Source: Roseomonas gilardii subsp. gilardii (lineage in GTDB: Bacteria; Pseudomonadota; Alphaproteobacteria; Acetobacterales; Acetobacteraceae). From it: 64,000 nt of DNA. The stretch is taken from positions 1,240,001-1,304,000 of the forward strand of contig NZ_CP095554.1 in assembly GCF_023078375.1 (NCBI RefSeq), written 5' to 3'. The first letter of the stretch is position 1. Each line of letters starts with the position of its first letter. Shown here in pieces: positions 45,524-54,394 of this stretch. The position numbers were made by a program, and so were the translations under genes. The notes beneath the pieces were generated by a model, which saw nothing but the letters and a program-made list of their open reading frames with translations, was not told where the DNA came from and did not search any database.

Positions 45524-45814
45524 GGCCGGATCAGATCATGCGGAAATATTCGAATGCAAGCTCTATCATGTCTGAAAATCATGATTGGGGTGCCGGAGAC
45601 AAGACCATTTTCCGGGGGGCGGAGCCATGGGGGAAGGAACTGCTCCAGACGGGCTCCGAAGAGATCCGGAGTCCCCCGGAGGCTGCCTCGGCGGTGGAAA
45701 CGATCTCCATCCGATCCGTGCCAGGGCCGTGGCGCATGGGCGGCCCGATCCTGGCATGGGGCAGCCGGATACTGGCCTGTTCCCACGGCGCGGGGAGTGT
45801 GTAGAGTCCCGGGC

Positions 45815-47341
45815 ATGCTGTCCCCCGACATGGAGCCCCAGCGTGCCGAAGCCGACCAGAGGCTGCGGCAGCAGGAGCTGATCGCCGAATTCGGCCTCTT
45901 CGCCCTCCGGGGCGACAGCCTGCAGCCCTCGCTGGACGAGGTGTGCCGGGTGGCGGCCGATGGGCTGGACGTGCCCTTCGCCAAGGTCCTGCGCTTCCTG
46001 CCGGGGGAGAACGCCTTCCTGGTGCAGGCGGGGGTCGGCTGGCGGCCCGGAGTCATCGGCCATGCCCGGCTGGGGGCGGATCTGGAAAGCCCCGCGGGCT
46101 ATGCCTTCCGCACCGGCCGGCCCGTGATCTCCAACCACCTGACGGAGGAGGCCCGCTTCCGCACACCCGCCCTGCTGGTGGAGCACGGGATCAGGCGCGC
46201 GCTGAACGTGCTGATCGGCAGCGGCCAGGCCGTGCCCTATGGTGTGCTGGAGGTGGACAGCGGCGACCGCACGGATTTCGAGCCGCGCGACATCGCCTTC
46301 CTCCAGGCCCTGGCCAATGTGATCGCGGCGGTGGTGGACCGGCAGGCGCGCCAGATGGCGCTCACGCGCAGCGAGGCGCTGCTCCAGAGCGTCTTCGAGG
46401 GCAGCCCCGACTGCATCAAGGTGCTGCGGGGCGACGGCACGCTGATGCGCATGAACCGGAACGGCATGTGCCTCATGGAGATCGACGATTTCGCCAAGGT
46501 CGCGGAACGCCCCTGGGAGACGCTGTGGCCCAGCGCGCAGGCGGAGCGTGTCCGCGCCGCGATCCAGGAGGCTCGCCGCGACGGGATCGGGCATTTCGAG
46601 GCGTTCTGCCCCACGGCCAAGGGCACGCCGAAATGGTGGGACGTGCTGGTGGCGCCCTTGGGCGGGCATGGCGAGGACGATCAGTTCGTCGCCATCTCGC
46701 GCGATGTCACGGACCGGGTGAAGGCCATCGAAGCCAAGGACGCGCTGCTGCGGCAGCAGGACCTGCTGATGCGCGAGGTGCATCACCGCATCCGCAACAG
46801 CCTGCAGCTCGTGCACACCCTGCTCCAGCTCCAGGCGGGGCATGTGAACGACGGCAGCGCGCGGGAGCATCTGGGCGAGGCCGCCCGCCGGGTGCTGACC
46901 ATCGCGGCGGTGCACAAGCGGCTCTATGAGGGCAATGATGTCACCGAGGCGGATCTCGCCACCTATCTCGGCGGGCTGCTGGAGGACCTCCGGGGCAGCC
47001 TGTCGGACGAGAGCGCCGGCCGCCATATCCGCCTTTCGACGGAATCCCTGATGCTGTCGCCGGACAAGCTGACATCCCTGGGGCTGATCGTCACCGAGCT
47101 GGTGACCAATGCGCTGAAATACGGGCGCGGCACGGTTTCCGTCTCGGTCCGGCCGCTCGATGGGATGGCGCGGATCGTGGTCGAGGATGAAGGCCGGGGC
47201 TTCCCGGCGGATTTCGACCCGATCCGCAGCCGGGGCCTCGGCATGCGCCTGTTGCTGACCCTGGCCCGCAAGCCAGACGGCATCCGCGTGGATCGCGGCG
47301 TGTCCTGGGGCCGGATCGTGGTGGAGATGCCGCTGGGCTGA
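45815..47341 (+). CDS. Sensor histidine kinase (GAF-PAS-HisKA_2/HWE type)
   Basis: This 508-aa soluble kinase has no transmembrane segment. Residues about 20-170 are a GAF domain (PSLDEVCRVAADGLDVPFAKVLRF ... VIAAVVDRQ) and about 180-300 a PAS domain (LLQSVFEGSPDCIKVLRGDG). The H-box MREVHHRIRNSLQLVHTLLQLQ lies at His323/His324, and the ATPase domain (LGLIVTELVTNALKYG, VVEDEGRGFP, RGLGMRLL) reaches the C-terminus. This is the HisKA_2 group common in alphaproteobacterial general stress or light signalling. No response regulator is adjacent, so its partner is elsewhere. ATG 45815 follows GCGGGGAGTG; the 291-bp gap to the divergent lysR gene shows no other gene. Confidence 0.88.
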   Translation: MLSPDMEPQRAEADQRLRQQELIAEFGLFALRGDSLQPSLDEVCRVAADGLDVPFAKVLRFLPGENAFLVQAGVGWRPGVIGHARLGADLESPAGYAFRTGRPVISNHLTEEARFRTPALLVEHGIRRALNVLIGSGQAVPYGVLEVDSGDRTDFEPRDIAFLQALANVIAAVVDRQARQMALTRSEALLQSVFEGSPDCIKVLRGDGTLMRMNRNGMCLMEIDDFAKVAERPWETLWPSAQAERVRAAIQEARRDGIGHFEAFCPTAKGTPKWWDVLVAPLGGHGEDDQFVAISRDVTDRVKAIEAKDALLRQQDLLMREVHHRIRNSLQLVHTLLQLQAGHVNDGSAREHLGEAARRVLTIAAVHKRLYEGNDVTEADLATYLGGLLEDLRGSLSDESAGRHIRLSTESLMLSPDKLTSLGLIVTELVTNALKYGRGTVSVSVRPLDGMARIVVEDEGRGFPADFDPIRSRGLGMRLLLTLARKPDGIRVDRGVSWGRIVVEMPLG

Positions 47342-47365
47342 CGCCGCCCCGGCCCGGGAGGGGAG

Positions 47366-48205
47366 CTACACCCCCAGCACGGGCCCGGGATCGATCGAGA
47401 CGCCCCGGACGAAGAAGCCCAGATGCAGATGCGGGCCAGTCACGCGGCCGGTGGCGCCGGACAGCGCCATGGTTTCGCCCCGCGCCACCTCCTGCCCCTC
47501 CCGGACATCGATGTGCGACAGATGGGCGTAGAGGCTGGCCACGCCCTGGCCGTGCTCGACGATCAGCGTGTTGCCGGTGAAGTAGAGATTGGCCGCCAGG
47601 GTCACGCGGCCCGGCGCCATCGGGGCAACCGGGGTGCCGGTGGGCACGGCGATGTCCAGCCCCAGATGCGGCGCGCGCGGCTCCCCGTTCAGGATGCGCT
47701 GGCTGCCATAGACGCCGCTGATGCGGCCCCGGGCGGGCCAGTCGAAGCCGGATGCGTAGAGCGCCACCGGGGTTTCCACCGCGCGGGCGGCGTTGATCCG
47801 CACCTGCTCGGCCCGGATGCGGGCGAGGTCCTGCGCGTTCGGCGTGACCTGCCGGGGCGGGAGGCCGTTCAGCCGCTGGATGTCCCAGTGCCGGGGCGCG
47901 ATGGCGAGGTGGCGGATTTCGGTGCGGCCACCGGGGGGCGTGATGGCCAGTGCCGCCTGCGGCCCGGCATCGCGATAGAAGCCCAGCGCGAAATGACCAT
48001 CCGCCGAGACCGGCACCGGCTTGCCCTCCAGTGTGAGGCGCGTGCCCGGCGCGGTGCGGCCGGCGACGAAGCCGCCCTGGGTCAGCCCGGCCGGGTCCAG
48101 TTCCAGGACCGGCGCGGATGCGGCGGCGGGCCGGGGCTCGGCGGAGCCGGCGCAGCGGGTGAGCAACAGGGCCGGCAGGGGCAGGAGGAGGCGGCGCGCG
48201 ATCAC
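47366..48205 (-). CDS. M23 family (LytM-type) peptidoglycan endopeptidase
   Basis: This 279-aa exported metallopeptidase has a hydrophobic leader LLLPLPALLLTRC with a possible but non-classical lipobox (Arg before Cys18), then a beta-rich middle and a LytM domain. Zinc ligands are visible as His180 and Asp184 (APHLGLD), with His259-Leu-His261 (GPHLHLG) completing the site, so it should be catalytically active against peptide cross-links in the periplasm. The GTG start overlaps the xseA stop (GTGA), so the two genes are translationally coupled. Confidence 0.88.
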   Translation of the reverse strand: MIARRLLLPLPALLLTRCAGSAEPRPAAASAPVLELDPAGLTQGGFVAGRTAPGTRLTLEGKPVPVSADGHFALGFYRDAGPQAALAITPPGGRTEIRHLAIAPRHWDIQRLNGLPPRQVTPNAQDLARIRAEQVRINAARAVETPVALYASGFDWPARGRISGVYGSQRILNGEPRAPHLGLDIAVPTGTPVAPMAPGRVTLAANLYFTGNTLIVEHGQGVASLYAHLSHIDVREGQEVARGETMALSGATGRVTGPHLHLGFFVRGVSIDPGPVLGV

Positions 48206-49671
48206 AGCAGGGAGCCCTGGTCCTTGGGGGTGGCGGCACGGGGACGGCGCGGGGCGGCGCCCCTGGTGTCGGTGGCCTCGATGACGCCATCGGCGAATTC
48301 GATCTGCAGCCGGGCGCCGGGATCGACCTGGGCCGCGCGGGTGACGGGATGGCCATCGGCATCGCGCACCAGGGCGAAGCCGCGTTCCAGCAGCCCCTGG
48401 TAGGAGGCGCCTTCCAGCCGGGCGGACAGCCCTTCCAGCCCCAGCCTCGCCTCCCGCAGGCGGAAGCGCAGGCGCGGGGTCGGGTCGGGCAGGCGGGCGA
48501 ACTGCCGCGCCGCACGGTCCAGCACCCGGGCCACGGCGGCGCCGGAGCGGGCTTCGAGGAGTTGCAGCCGGGAGCGGCGGGCGGCCAGCATCTCCCGCGG
48601 GTGCAGCAGGCGGGCGGCGGCATCGTTCAGCCGCGCCCGGCGGTCGCGCAGCAGCACGCGCGGCGCCAGGGAAAGACGCTCCCCCCGGTCGTCGAGGCGC
48701 TGCCGGGCGTTGAGCAGCATCCCCGGCAGGTCCGGCAGCGCGGCGGCGGCGCGGGCGAGGCGGTAGCGCACCTGGTCCAGATGCGATTGCCCGGCGCGGG
48801 TCAGGCGCAGGGCGCGCTGCTGCACCTGGGCCAGAAGCTCGGTGCGGGAGGGCACGGCGAGTTCGGCGGCGGCGGTGGGGGTGGGTGCGCGCCGGTCGGA
48901 GGCGAAGTCGATCAGCGTCGTGTCCGTCTCGTGCCCCACGGCCGAGATCAGCGGGATATGGCTGGCGGCGGCGGCGCGGACCACGGCCTCCTCGTTGAAG
49001 GCCATCAGGTCCTCCAGCGAGCCGCCACCGCGCGCCACGATCAGCACGTCGGGGCGCGGGAAACCGTCCGGCAGGGCGTTGAAGCCGGCGATGGCCGAGG
49101 CGACCTGCTCCGCCGCGCCGACGCCCTGCACCGCCACCGGCCAGAGGAGGATGCGCGAGGGGAAGCGCCGCAGCAGGGTGGTGCGGATATCCTGGATCAC
49201 CGCGCCCTGGGCGCTGGTCACCACGCCGATCACGCGCGGGAAGCTGGGGAGGGGGCGCTTGCGCTCCTCGCCGAAAAGGCCCTCGGCCTCCAGCGCCTTG
49301 CGCAGCCGTTCCACCCGGGCGAGCAGCGCGCCCTCCCCGGCATAGTCCAGCCGGTCCACCACGATCTGGTAGGTCGAGCGGTCGCCATAGGCGGTGATCT
49401 TGCCGGTCGCGATCACCTCGGTGCCGTTCTCGGGCCTGAGACCGGTGCGGCCGGCGCTCCAGGCCCAGATCACCGCGCGGATCTGCCCGCCCTCGTCCTT
49501 CAGCGAGAAGTAGAAGCGGTTGGCGCCATAGGGGCGGCATTCCGTGACCTCGCCCCGGATGCGGACGCGGCCGAAGGTGCCCTCCAGCGTGCGCTTCACC
49601 GCGCCCGAAATCTCGGCCACGGTGTATTCGGGGATGTTGGAGGTCCGGGAGGGGGCGGCGGTTTCGCTCAT
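48202..49671 (-). CDS. xseA: Exodeoxyribonuclease VII large subunit
   Basis: XseA is the catalytic subunit of the ATP-independent single-strand exonuclease VII. The 489-aa protein starts with an OB fold (VRIRGEVTECRPYGANRFYFSLKD), followed by the core IGVVTSAQGAVIQDI, DVLIVARGGGSLEDLMAFNEE and SAVGHETDTTLIDFASDRRAPTP. A long Arg/Leu-rich coiled-coil region lies between residues 270 and 410. All family motifs are present. It is divergent from purD across 84 bp; the small subunit gene xseB is not in this window. Confidence 0.95.
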   Translation of the reverse strand: MSETAAPSRTSNIPEYTVAEISGAVKRTLEGTFGRVRIRGEVTECRPYGANRFYFSLKDEGGQIRAVIWAWSAGRTGLRPENGTEVIATGKITAYGDRSTYQIVVDRLDYAGEGALLARVERLRKALEAEGLFGEERKRPLPSFPRVIGVVTSAQGAVIQDIRTTLLRRFPSRILLWPVAVQGVGAAEQVASAIAGFNALPDGFPRPDVLIVARGGGSLEDLMAFNEEAVVRAAAASHIPLISAVGHETDTTLIDFASDRRAPTPTAAAELAVPSRTELLAQVQQRALRLTRAGQSHLDQVRYRLARAAAALPDLPGMLLNARQRLDDRGERLSLAPRVLLRDRRARLNDAAARLLHPREMLAARRSRLQLLEARSGAAVARVLDRAARQFARLPDPTPRLRFRLREARLGLEGLSARLEGASYQGLLERGFALVRDADGHPVTRAAQVDPGARLQIEFADGVIEATDTRGAAPRRPRAATPKDQGSLL

Positions 49672-49755
49672 CGCCGCCCATTATGCTACGCGCCGGGGCG
49701 ACGGACAAAGCCGGGCCCTTTGCGGGGTGCCGGGCGGGCTGGTGGAGATCGCGCG

Positions 49756-51033
49756 ATGAAGGTGCTGCTGGTGGGCGGCGGGGGGCGGGAACATGCCCTG
49801 GCCCGGAAGCTGCTGGATTCCTCCCTGCTGACGAAGCTCTGGGTCGCCCCCGGCAATGCCGGGATCGCGCGGATCGCCGAATGCGTCCCCGTGGCCGCGG
49901 AGGATGTCGCCGGGCAGGTCGCGCTGGCGAAGGAGAAGGGCGTGGACCTCGTGGTGGCCGGCCCCGAGGCGCCGCTGACCCTGGGCTTGGCCGATGCCTG
50001 CGCCGAGGCCGGCATCCGCTGCTTCGGCCCCTCTGCCGCCGCGGCGCGGCTGGAAGGCTCCAAGAGCTTCACCCGCGAGGTGACCGGGGCCGCCGGGGTG
50101 CCGGGGGCCGAATGGGCCCGTTTCACCGACAGCGCCGAGGCCCTGGCCTATGTGCGGGCGAAGGGTGCGCCGATCGTGATCAAGGCCGATGGCCTCGCCG
50201 CCGGCAAGGGCGTGGTGGTGGCCGCCACGCTGGCGGAGGCGGAGGCCGCCATCACCGACATGCTGGATGGCGGCATCCATGGCGCGGCGGGGGCCTCCAT
50301 CCTGGTCGAGGAATGCCTGATCGGCGAGGAGGTCTCCTTCTTCGCCCTCTGCGACGGCACCCATGCCCTGCCGCTGGTGGGGGCGCAGGACCACAAGCGC
50401 GTGGGTGACGGCGACACCGGGCCGAACACCGGCGGCATGGGCGCCTACTCTCCCGCCCCGGCCTTCACCGAGGCGCTCCAGGCCGAGGCCATGGAGCGGA
50501 TCGTCCGGCCGACCCTGGCGGAGATGGCGCGGCGCGGCACGCCCTTCCGCGGCGTGCTCTTCGCCGGGCTGATGCTGACGGCGCAGGGGCCGAAGCTGAT
50601 CGAGTTCAATGTCCGCTTCGGCGACCCGGAATGCCAGGTGCTGATGACGCGGCTGCGTTCCGACCTGCTGGCCGCGCTGCTCGCCGCCTGCGATGGGGAA
50701 CTGAAGGATTTCGGCCTGCGCTGGTCGCCCGACCCGGCCATGGTCGTGGTCATGGCGGCGCGCGGCTATCCGGGTTCCTATGTGAAGAACACGGCGATCC
50801 GTGGGCTGGACGAGGCCGGGGCCGTGCCGGGCGTGGTGGTCTATCACGCCGGCACCTCCGCCGGGCCGGGCGGCGAGGTCCTTGCCACCGGTGGGCGCGT
50901 GCTGGGCATCACCGCCACCGCGCCGACGCTGCGCGAGGCCCGCGACGCCGCCTACGCCGCCGTGGATGCGCTGGACTGGCCGGAGGGCTTCTGCCGCCGC
51001 GATATCGGCTGGCGGGCCCTCGGGGCGGGGTGA
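49756..51033 (+). CDS. purD: Phosphoribosylamine-glycine ligase
   Basis: PurD catalyses the second step of purine synthesis, joining glycine to phosphoribosylamine with ATP. The 425-aa ATP-grasp protein begins KVLLVGGGGREHALARKL and contains VKADGLAAGKGVVVA, LVEECLIGEEVSFFALCDG, GAQDHKRVGDGDTGPNTGGMGAYSP and LIEFNVRFGDPECQ, all diagnostic of GARS. Its length matches the family. It is divergent from xseA and ends before a large inverted repeat. It is probably monocistronic. Confidence 0.97.
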   Translation: MKVLLVGGGGREHALARKLLDSSLLTKLWVAPGNAGIARIAECVPVAAEDVAGQVALAKEKGVDLVVAGPEAPLTLGLADACAEAGIRCFGPSAAAARLEGSKSFTREVTGAAGVPGAEWARFTDSAEALAYVRAKGAPIVIKADGLAAGKGVVVAATLAEAEAAITDMLDGGIHGAAGASILVEECLIGEEVSFFALCDGTHALPLVGAQDHKRVGDGDTGPNTGGMGAYSPAPAFTEALQAEAMERIVRPTLAEMARRGTPFRGVLFAGLMLTAQGPKLIEFNVRFGDPECQVLMTRLRSDLLAALLAACDGELKDFGLRWSPDPAMVVVMAARGYPGSYVKNTAIRGLDEAGAVPGVVVYHAGTSAGPGGEVLATGGRVLGITATAPTLREARDAAYAAVDALDWPEGFCRRDIGWRALGAG

Positions 51034-51047
51034 TCGCCGGCGCCCGC

Positions 51048-51102
51048 GGCTCCGGCCCCGGGGGAGGGCCCCGGGCGCGGCGCCGGGCGGGGTGCCGGAG
51101 CC
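51048..51102. terminator. Large inverted repeat between purD and the SIP gene
   Basis: The arms GGCTCCGGC (51048-51056) and GCCGGAGCC (51094-51102) enclose 37 GC-rich bases that can fold further. It lies between convergent genes and could act in both directions. Confidence 0.4.
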
Positions 51103-51109
51103 TCCGTCC

Positions 51110-52195
51110 TCAGCCGCGTTCCCGCCGCCAGTAGGCGGCGCAGTAGCAACGATCCTTGTCCAGCCCCCGTTCGTCGCGCAGGTGGCAGCGCATGGACTGG
51201 GCGACCTGGAACTCGGCGGCGGCCCAGGCGGCGATGCTGCCGCTTTCGGGCCAGCGCAAGGCGCGCAGGGCGGCGGGCAGGAGGTTGGGCGTGCCCGCGG
51301 GCAGGCCGTTGCGGTGCAGCCAGCGCAGCTCGACGCCGGGCGGGTGGATCAGATCCTGTTCCTCCCGTGCCTCCGCGACCTCGACCAGGGCGGTGCCGCG
51401 CGCCTCGGGGGGCAGTTCCTCCAGGATGCGGCCAATGGCGGGCAGGGCGGTCTCGTCACCGGCCAGGACCACCCAGTCCGCCACCGGCCCCTCGCCACCG
51501 CCGGGGCCGAGGATGCCGACCGGGTCGCCCGACTTTGCCCCCAGCGCCCAGCGTGAGCCGGGGCCCGAGCCGGCATCGTCCTCCTCCTCGCCATGCACGA
51601 CCATGTCCACATCCATCCAGCCGGCGGCGGGGTCGATGCGGCGGATGGTGTAGACGCGCGGGATGGCGGCGCGTGGCCCTTGCGGCCAGACAGGCGCGCC
51701 GTTCGGGCCGGCGACGGGCCATTCGGGGTCCGGCACGCCCGGCGGTGGGATCAGCAGGCGCAGGTGCAGGCCGCCCACCGCGAAGCGCGCCAGGTCCGGC
51801 CCCGTCAGGCGGATGCGGCGCATATGCGGCGTGACGGCGTGGTTGGAGACCACGCGCATGGCGCGGAAATAGGGGAGCTGCGCCGTGTCGCAGCCGTCGC
51901 CGCTCCAGGCGAAGTCCGGCTTCAGCCCCTCTTCGAGATGTTCCACATACCAGGCCAGGAGGCCGCGCAGCATGGAAAGGGAGGCGGCATCCCCGGAGGA
52001 GACGTCGAAGCTCAGCGCCCGGCCCTCGACCGCCATCACGGTGCGGCCCAGGCGGTGCGAGATCCGGGCGAGGCCCTCCTCCCGCCGCACGGTGGCGCCG
52101 TAGTCGCCCAGATGCTCGCAGAGCCGTTCGAACTGCCGCGGCGGGTCCGGAAGTTCGATCCGGGTGCGGGCACGCAGGGTCGTGATCGCGTTCAT
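51110..52195 (-). CDS. Siderophore-interacting protein with N-terminal DUF2218 domain
   Basis: This 361-aa ferric-siderophore reductase releases iron from imported siderophores by NAD(P)H/FAD-dependent reduction in the cytoplasm. Residues about 10-100 match the DUF2218 pattern (LCEHLGDYGATVRREEGLARI ... LLAWYVEHLEEGLKPDFAWSG). The FAD-binding and SIP domains follow (RVVSNHAVTPHMRRIRLTG, PRVYTIRRIDPAAGWMDVDMVVHG, VLAGDETALPAIGRILEELP), with the C-terminal family tail DKDRCYCAAYWRRERG. ViuB/FecR-type SIP proteins usually lack the DUF2218 part. A perfect Fur-type palindrome lies 76 bp upstream. Although far from the ent operon, it is its likely functional partner. Confidence 0.9.
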   Translation of the reverse strand: MNAITTLRARTRIELPDPPRQFERLCEHLGDYGATVRREEGLARISHRLGRTVMAVEGRALSFDVSSGDAASLSMLRGLLAWYVEHLEEGLKPDFAWSGDGCDTAQLPYFRAMRVVSNHAVTPHMRRIRLTGPDLARFAVGGLHLRLLIPPPGVPDPEWPVAGPNGAPVWPQGPRAAIPRVYTIRRIDPAAGWMDVDMVVHGEEEDDAGSGPGSRWALGAKSGDPVGILGPGGGEGPVADWVVLAGDETALPAIGRILEELPPEARGTALVEVAEAREEQDLIHPPGVELRWLHRNGLPAGTPNLLPAALRALRWPESGSIAAWAAAEFQVAQSMRCHLRDERGLDKDRCYCAAYWRRERG

Positions 52196-52270
52196 TTTCG
52201 GGGCCCTGGGATAGGACTTGTCCGCACGGGACTTGTCGTGACGTGCCGGCATGGGGTGCCGGCCTTCAAA

Positions 52271-52285
52271 TGATAATTATTATCA
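52271..52285. promoter_or_regulatory. Perfect Fur box upstream of the siderophore-interacting protein
   Basis: TGATAATTATTATCA is an exact 7-1-7 Fur palindrome in an AT-rich patch 76 bp before the start codon at 52195. It is the clearest iron-regulatory site in the window. Confidence 0.85.
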
Positions 52286-52415
52286 ATAGAACCTGAGGCG
52301 GCCCTCCGCAACCACCTTCCGGAGCGTTGGGTGTGGCGGGAGCGCGGGCTTCGCCTTCCCTGGGAAAGCGGGTTGCTCGCCGGCTCCCCGGGGATCAGGA
52401 CGATCCTGCCTCTCA

Positions 52416-53573
52416 CTACAGCACCGCGCGGTACATCGCGACGACATCCTCGCGCGTCATGTCGCGCGGGTTGTTCGCGAGGAGGCGCTGAAGTCCGCCG
52501 ACCACCTCCTCCGCCATACCGGGAAGATCCGCCTCGGTGACGCCAAGCTGGCTCATCCGCGTTTCGAGGCCGACACTGCCGACGAGTTCCTCCAGCGCGG
52601 TGACGAAGGCCTCGGCGGCCTCCCCCGCGCTGGCGAAGCGGCGGCCGGGCAGCAGGCAGGGGGCGAGCTCGGCATAGGCTTCCGCCGCCACGGGCAGGTT
52701 GAAGCGGAAGACCGGCCCCATCACCAGCGCGTTGCTGTGCCCGTGTGGCACATGGAAGCGCGCGCCGAGCGGATAGGACAGCGCGTGCACCGCCGCGACG
52801 GAGGCGTTGACGAAGGCCATGCCGGCCAGCATCGCGCCTTCCAGCATCGCCTCGCGCGCCGGCAGGTCCGTGCCATCCGCCACCACGCGGCGGAGGTTGC
52901 CGCCGAGCAGGGAGAGTGCCTTCACCGCCAGCGCATCGGAGACCGGGTTCTTGCGGGTGCGGCTGGTATGGGCCTCGATGGCATGGACCATCGCATCCAG
53001 GCCGGTGGCGGCGGTGACACGTGGCGGCATGCCGAGCGTCAGCCCCGCATCCAGCAGGGCGATGTCGGGCAGGAGCTGCGGCGCGTAGATCGCCTGCTTC
53101 TCGTTGCGCTCGCTGGTGACGACCGAGGCCCAGGTGACCTCGGAGCCGGTGCCGGCGGTGGTGGGGACCTGGATCAGCGGCACGCGTTGCCCGCGCGCCC
53201 TGTCATGGCCGTAGAGATCCTCGATCGCCTGGTCGGAGCGCAGCAGCAGCGCCACCAGCTTCGCCGTGTCGAGCGAGCTGCCGCCGCCGAGGCCGACCAC
53301 GCCATCCGCCGCGAAGTCCCGCGCGGCGGCCAGGGTGGCGCGCACCACGGCCACCGGTGGATCGGCCTGCACGCCGTCGAGCACGCGGGCGGTGAGGCCG
53401 GCGGCGGTGAGGGCGGAACGGGCACGCGCCGCCAGCCCGCCCTCCACGATGCCGCGGTCGCAGACGATGGCGACGCGGCGCGCGCCCAGCCCGGCCATCA
53501 TCGTGCCCAGCCGATCCAGGCCACCCGTCTCCGCGACGATGCGGGGGACGGAGAGGAAGGTGAAGCCGGGCAT
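52416..53573 (-). CDS. Iron-containing alcohol dehydrogenase (second paralog)
   Basis: This 385-aa group III alcohol dehydrogenase has the NAD-binding signature GLGGGSSLDTAKLVALL, the PTTAGTGSEVT loop, TGLDAMVHAIEAHTS (metal Asp and His) and the metal-binding HVPHGHSNAL. It resembles maleylacetate reductase and 4-hydroxybutyrate dehydrogenase relatives. The ATG overlaps the lactonase stop by one base (TGATG), implying translational coupling. It is a paralog of the product of 54395-55588; both flank the lactonase. A likely role is oxidation of a hydroxy-acid released by the lactonase; the substrate is inferred only. Confidence 0.87.
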   Translation of the reverse strand: MPGFTFLSVPRIVAETGGLDRLGTMMAGLGARRVAIVCDRGIVEGGLAARARSALTAAGLTARVLDGVQADPPVAVVRATLAAARDFAADGVVGLGGGSSLDTAKLVALLLRSDQAIEDLYGHDRARGQRVPLIQVPTTAGTGSEVTWASVVTSERNEKQAIYAPQLLPDIALLDAGLTLGMPPRVTAATGLDAMVHAIEAHTSRTRKNPVSDALAVKALSLLGGNLRRVVADGTDLPAREAMLEGAMLAGMAFVNASVAAVHALSYPLGARFHVPHGHSNALVMGPVFRFNLPVAAEAYAELAPCLLPGRRFASAGEAAEAFVTALEELVGSVGLETRMSQLGVTEADLPGMAEEVVGGLQRLLANNPRDMTREDVVAMYRAVL

Positions 53574-54364
53574 CAGTCGTAGTATTCCGGGGCCTTGCGG
53601 AAGCCGGGCCAGGCATCGGGGTCGTGCCCCGTCACCACCTTCGCCCCGGTGCGGCTGGCCAGGTGGCGCAGCTTCTGCACGGAGCGCACCGTGTCCACCG
53701 TGGAGGCCAGGAAGCCGGGCAGCGCCTTCTCCTCCCAGTGGTCGGTGGTGTAGGCGGCATCCACCGTCAGCAGCATCGGCCCGCTCCTCGGCAGGCGGAC
53801 CAGGAAGCTCTGATGCCCCGGCGCGTGGCCCGGAGTGAAGACCGTGGTGAGCGTGCCGTCGCCATAGAGGTCGAAATGATCGTCGGCCGTGCCGTTCAGG
53901 AATTCCCAGCGCAGGCCGGGGCGGTCGAAATCCTTGCGGATATAGCCGCCGGCGGCGAACCAGTCGGGGGTGAAGGCGTATTCGTACTCCGCCCGCTGCA
54001 CCACATGCGTGGCCTCCGGGAAGCGGCCGATCGCGCCGGTGTGGTCGAGATGCAGGTGGGATTGCAGCACGAAGCGCACGTCCCGCGGCTTGATGCCCAG
54101 GCGTTCCAGTTGCGCGACGCAGCCTTCCTCCGGCTTCATCTCCGGCCAGTACACGTCGCAGATCCCGCCCCAGTGGCCGCGCGCATCGGTGGCGACCTCC
54201 ACGGCATTGCCGCCGTCGATGATGGTGTGGCCCTGCGGATGGGTGATCAGGAAGAAGGGGACGGGGATCTCGTAGGGTGCGCCGTCGCCCTGGTTCATCT
54301 TGATGTTGTGGACCTTGCACTTCAGCGTGCCCGACTGGAGCATGTAGAGGCGGATGTCGCTCAT
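53573..54364 (-). CDS. N-acyl homoserine lactonase family metallo-beta-lactamase
   Basis: This 263-aa MBL-fold lactonase of the AttM/BlcC-AiiA type carries both metal sites: HLHLDH at His103, His105, Asp107 and His108, then His180 or His184 (TPGHAPGHQ), Asp202 (TVDAAYT) and His247 (GHDP). The start MSDIRLYMLQSGTLKCK is typical. It could open N-acyl homoserine lactones (quorum quenching) or gamma-butyrolactone-type compounds. Lying between two iron-type alcohol dehydrogenases, it resembles the blcABC (attKLM) arrangement, which favours lactone catabolism. It lies 30 bp downstream of the first ADH gene and overlaps the second. Confidence 0.87.
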   Translation of the reverse strand: MSDIRLYMLQSGTLKCKVHNIKMNQGDGAPYEIPVPFFLITHPQGHTIIDGGNAVEVATDARGHWGGICDVYWPEMKPEEGCVAQLERLGIKPRDVRFVLQSHLHLDHTGAIGRFPEATHVVQRAEYEYAFTPDWFAAGGYIRKDFDRPGLRWEFLNGTADDHFDLYGDGTLTTVFTPGHAPGHQSFLVRLPRSGPMLLTVDAAYTTDHWEEKALPGFLASTVDTVRSVQKLRHLASRTGAKVVTGHDPDAWPGFRKAPEYYD

Positions 54365-54394
54365 GGCGTTTCCCTGTCCTGTGTCTTCGGCGCT

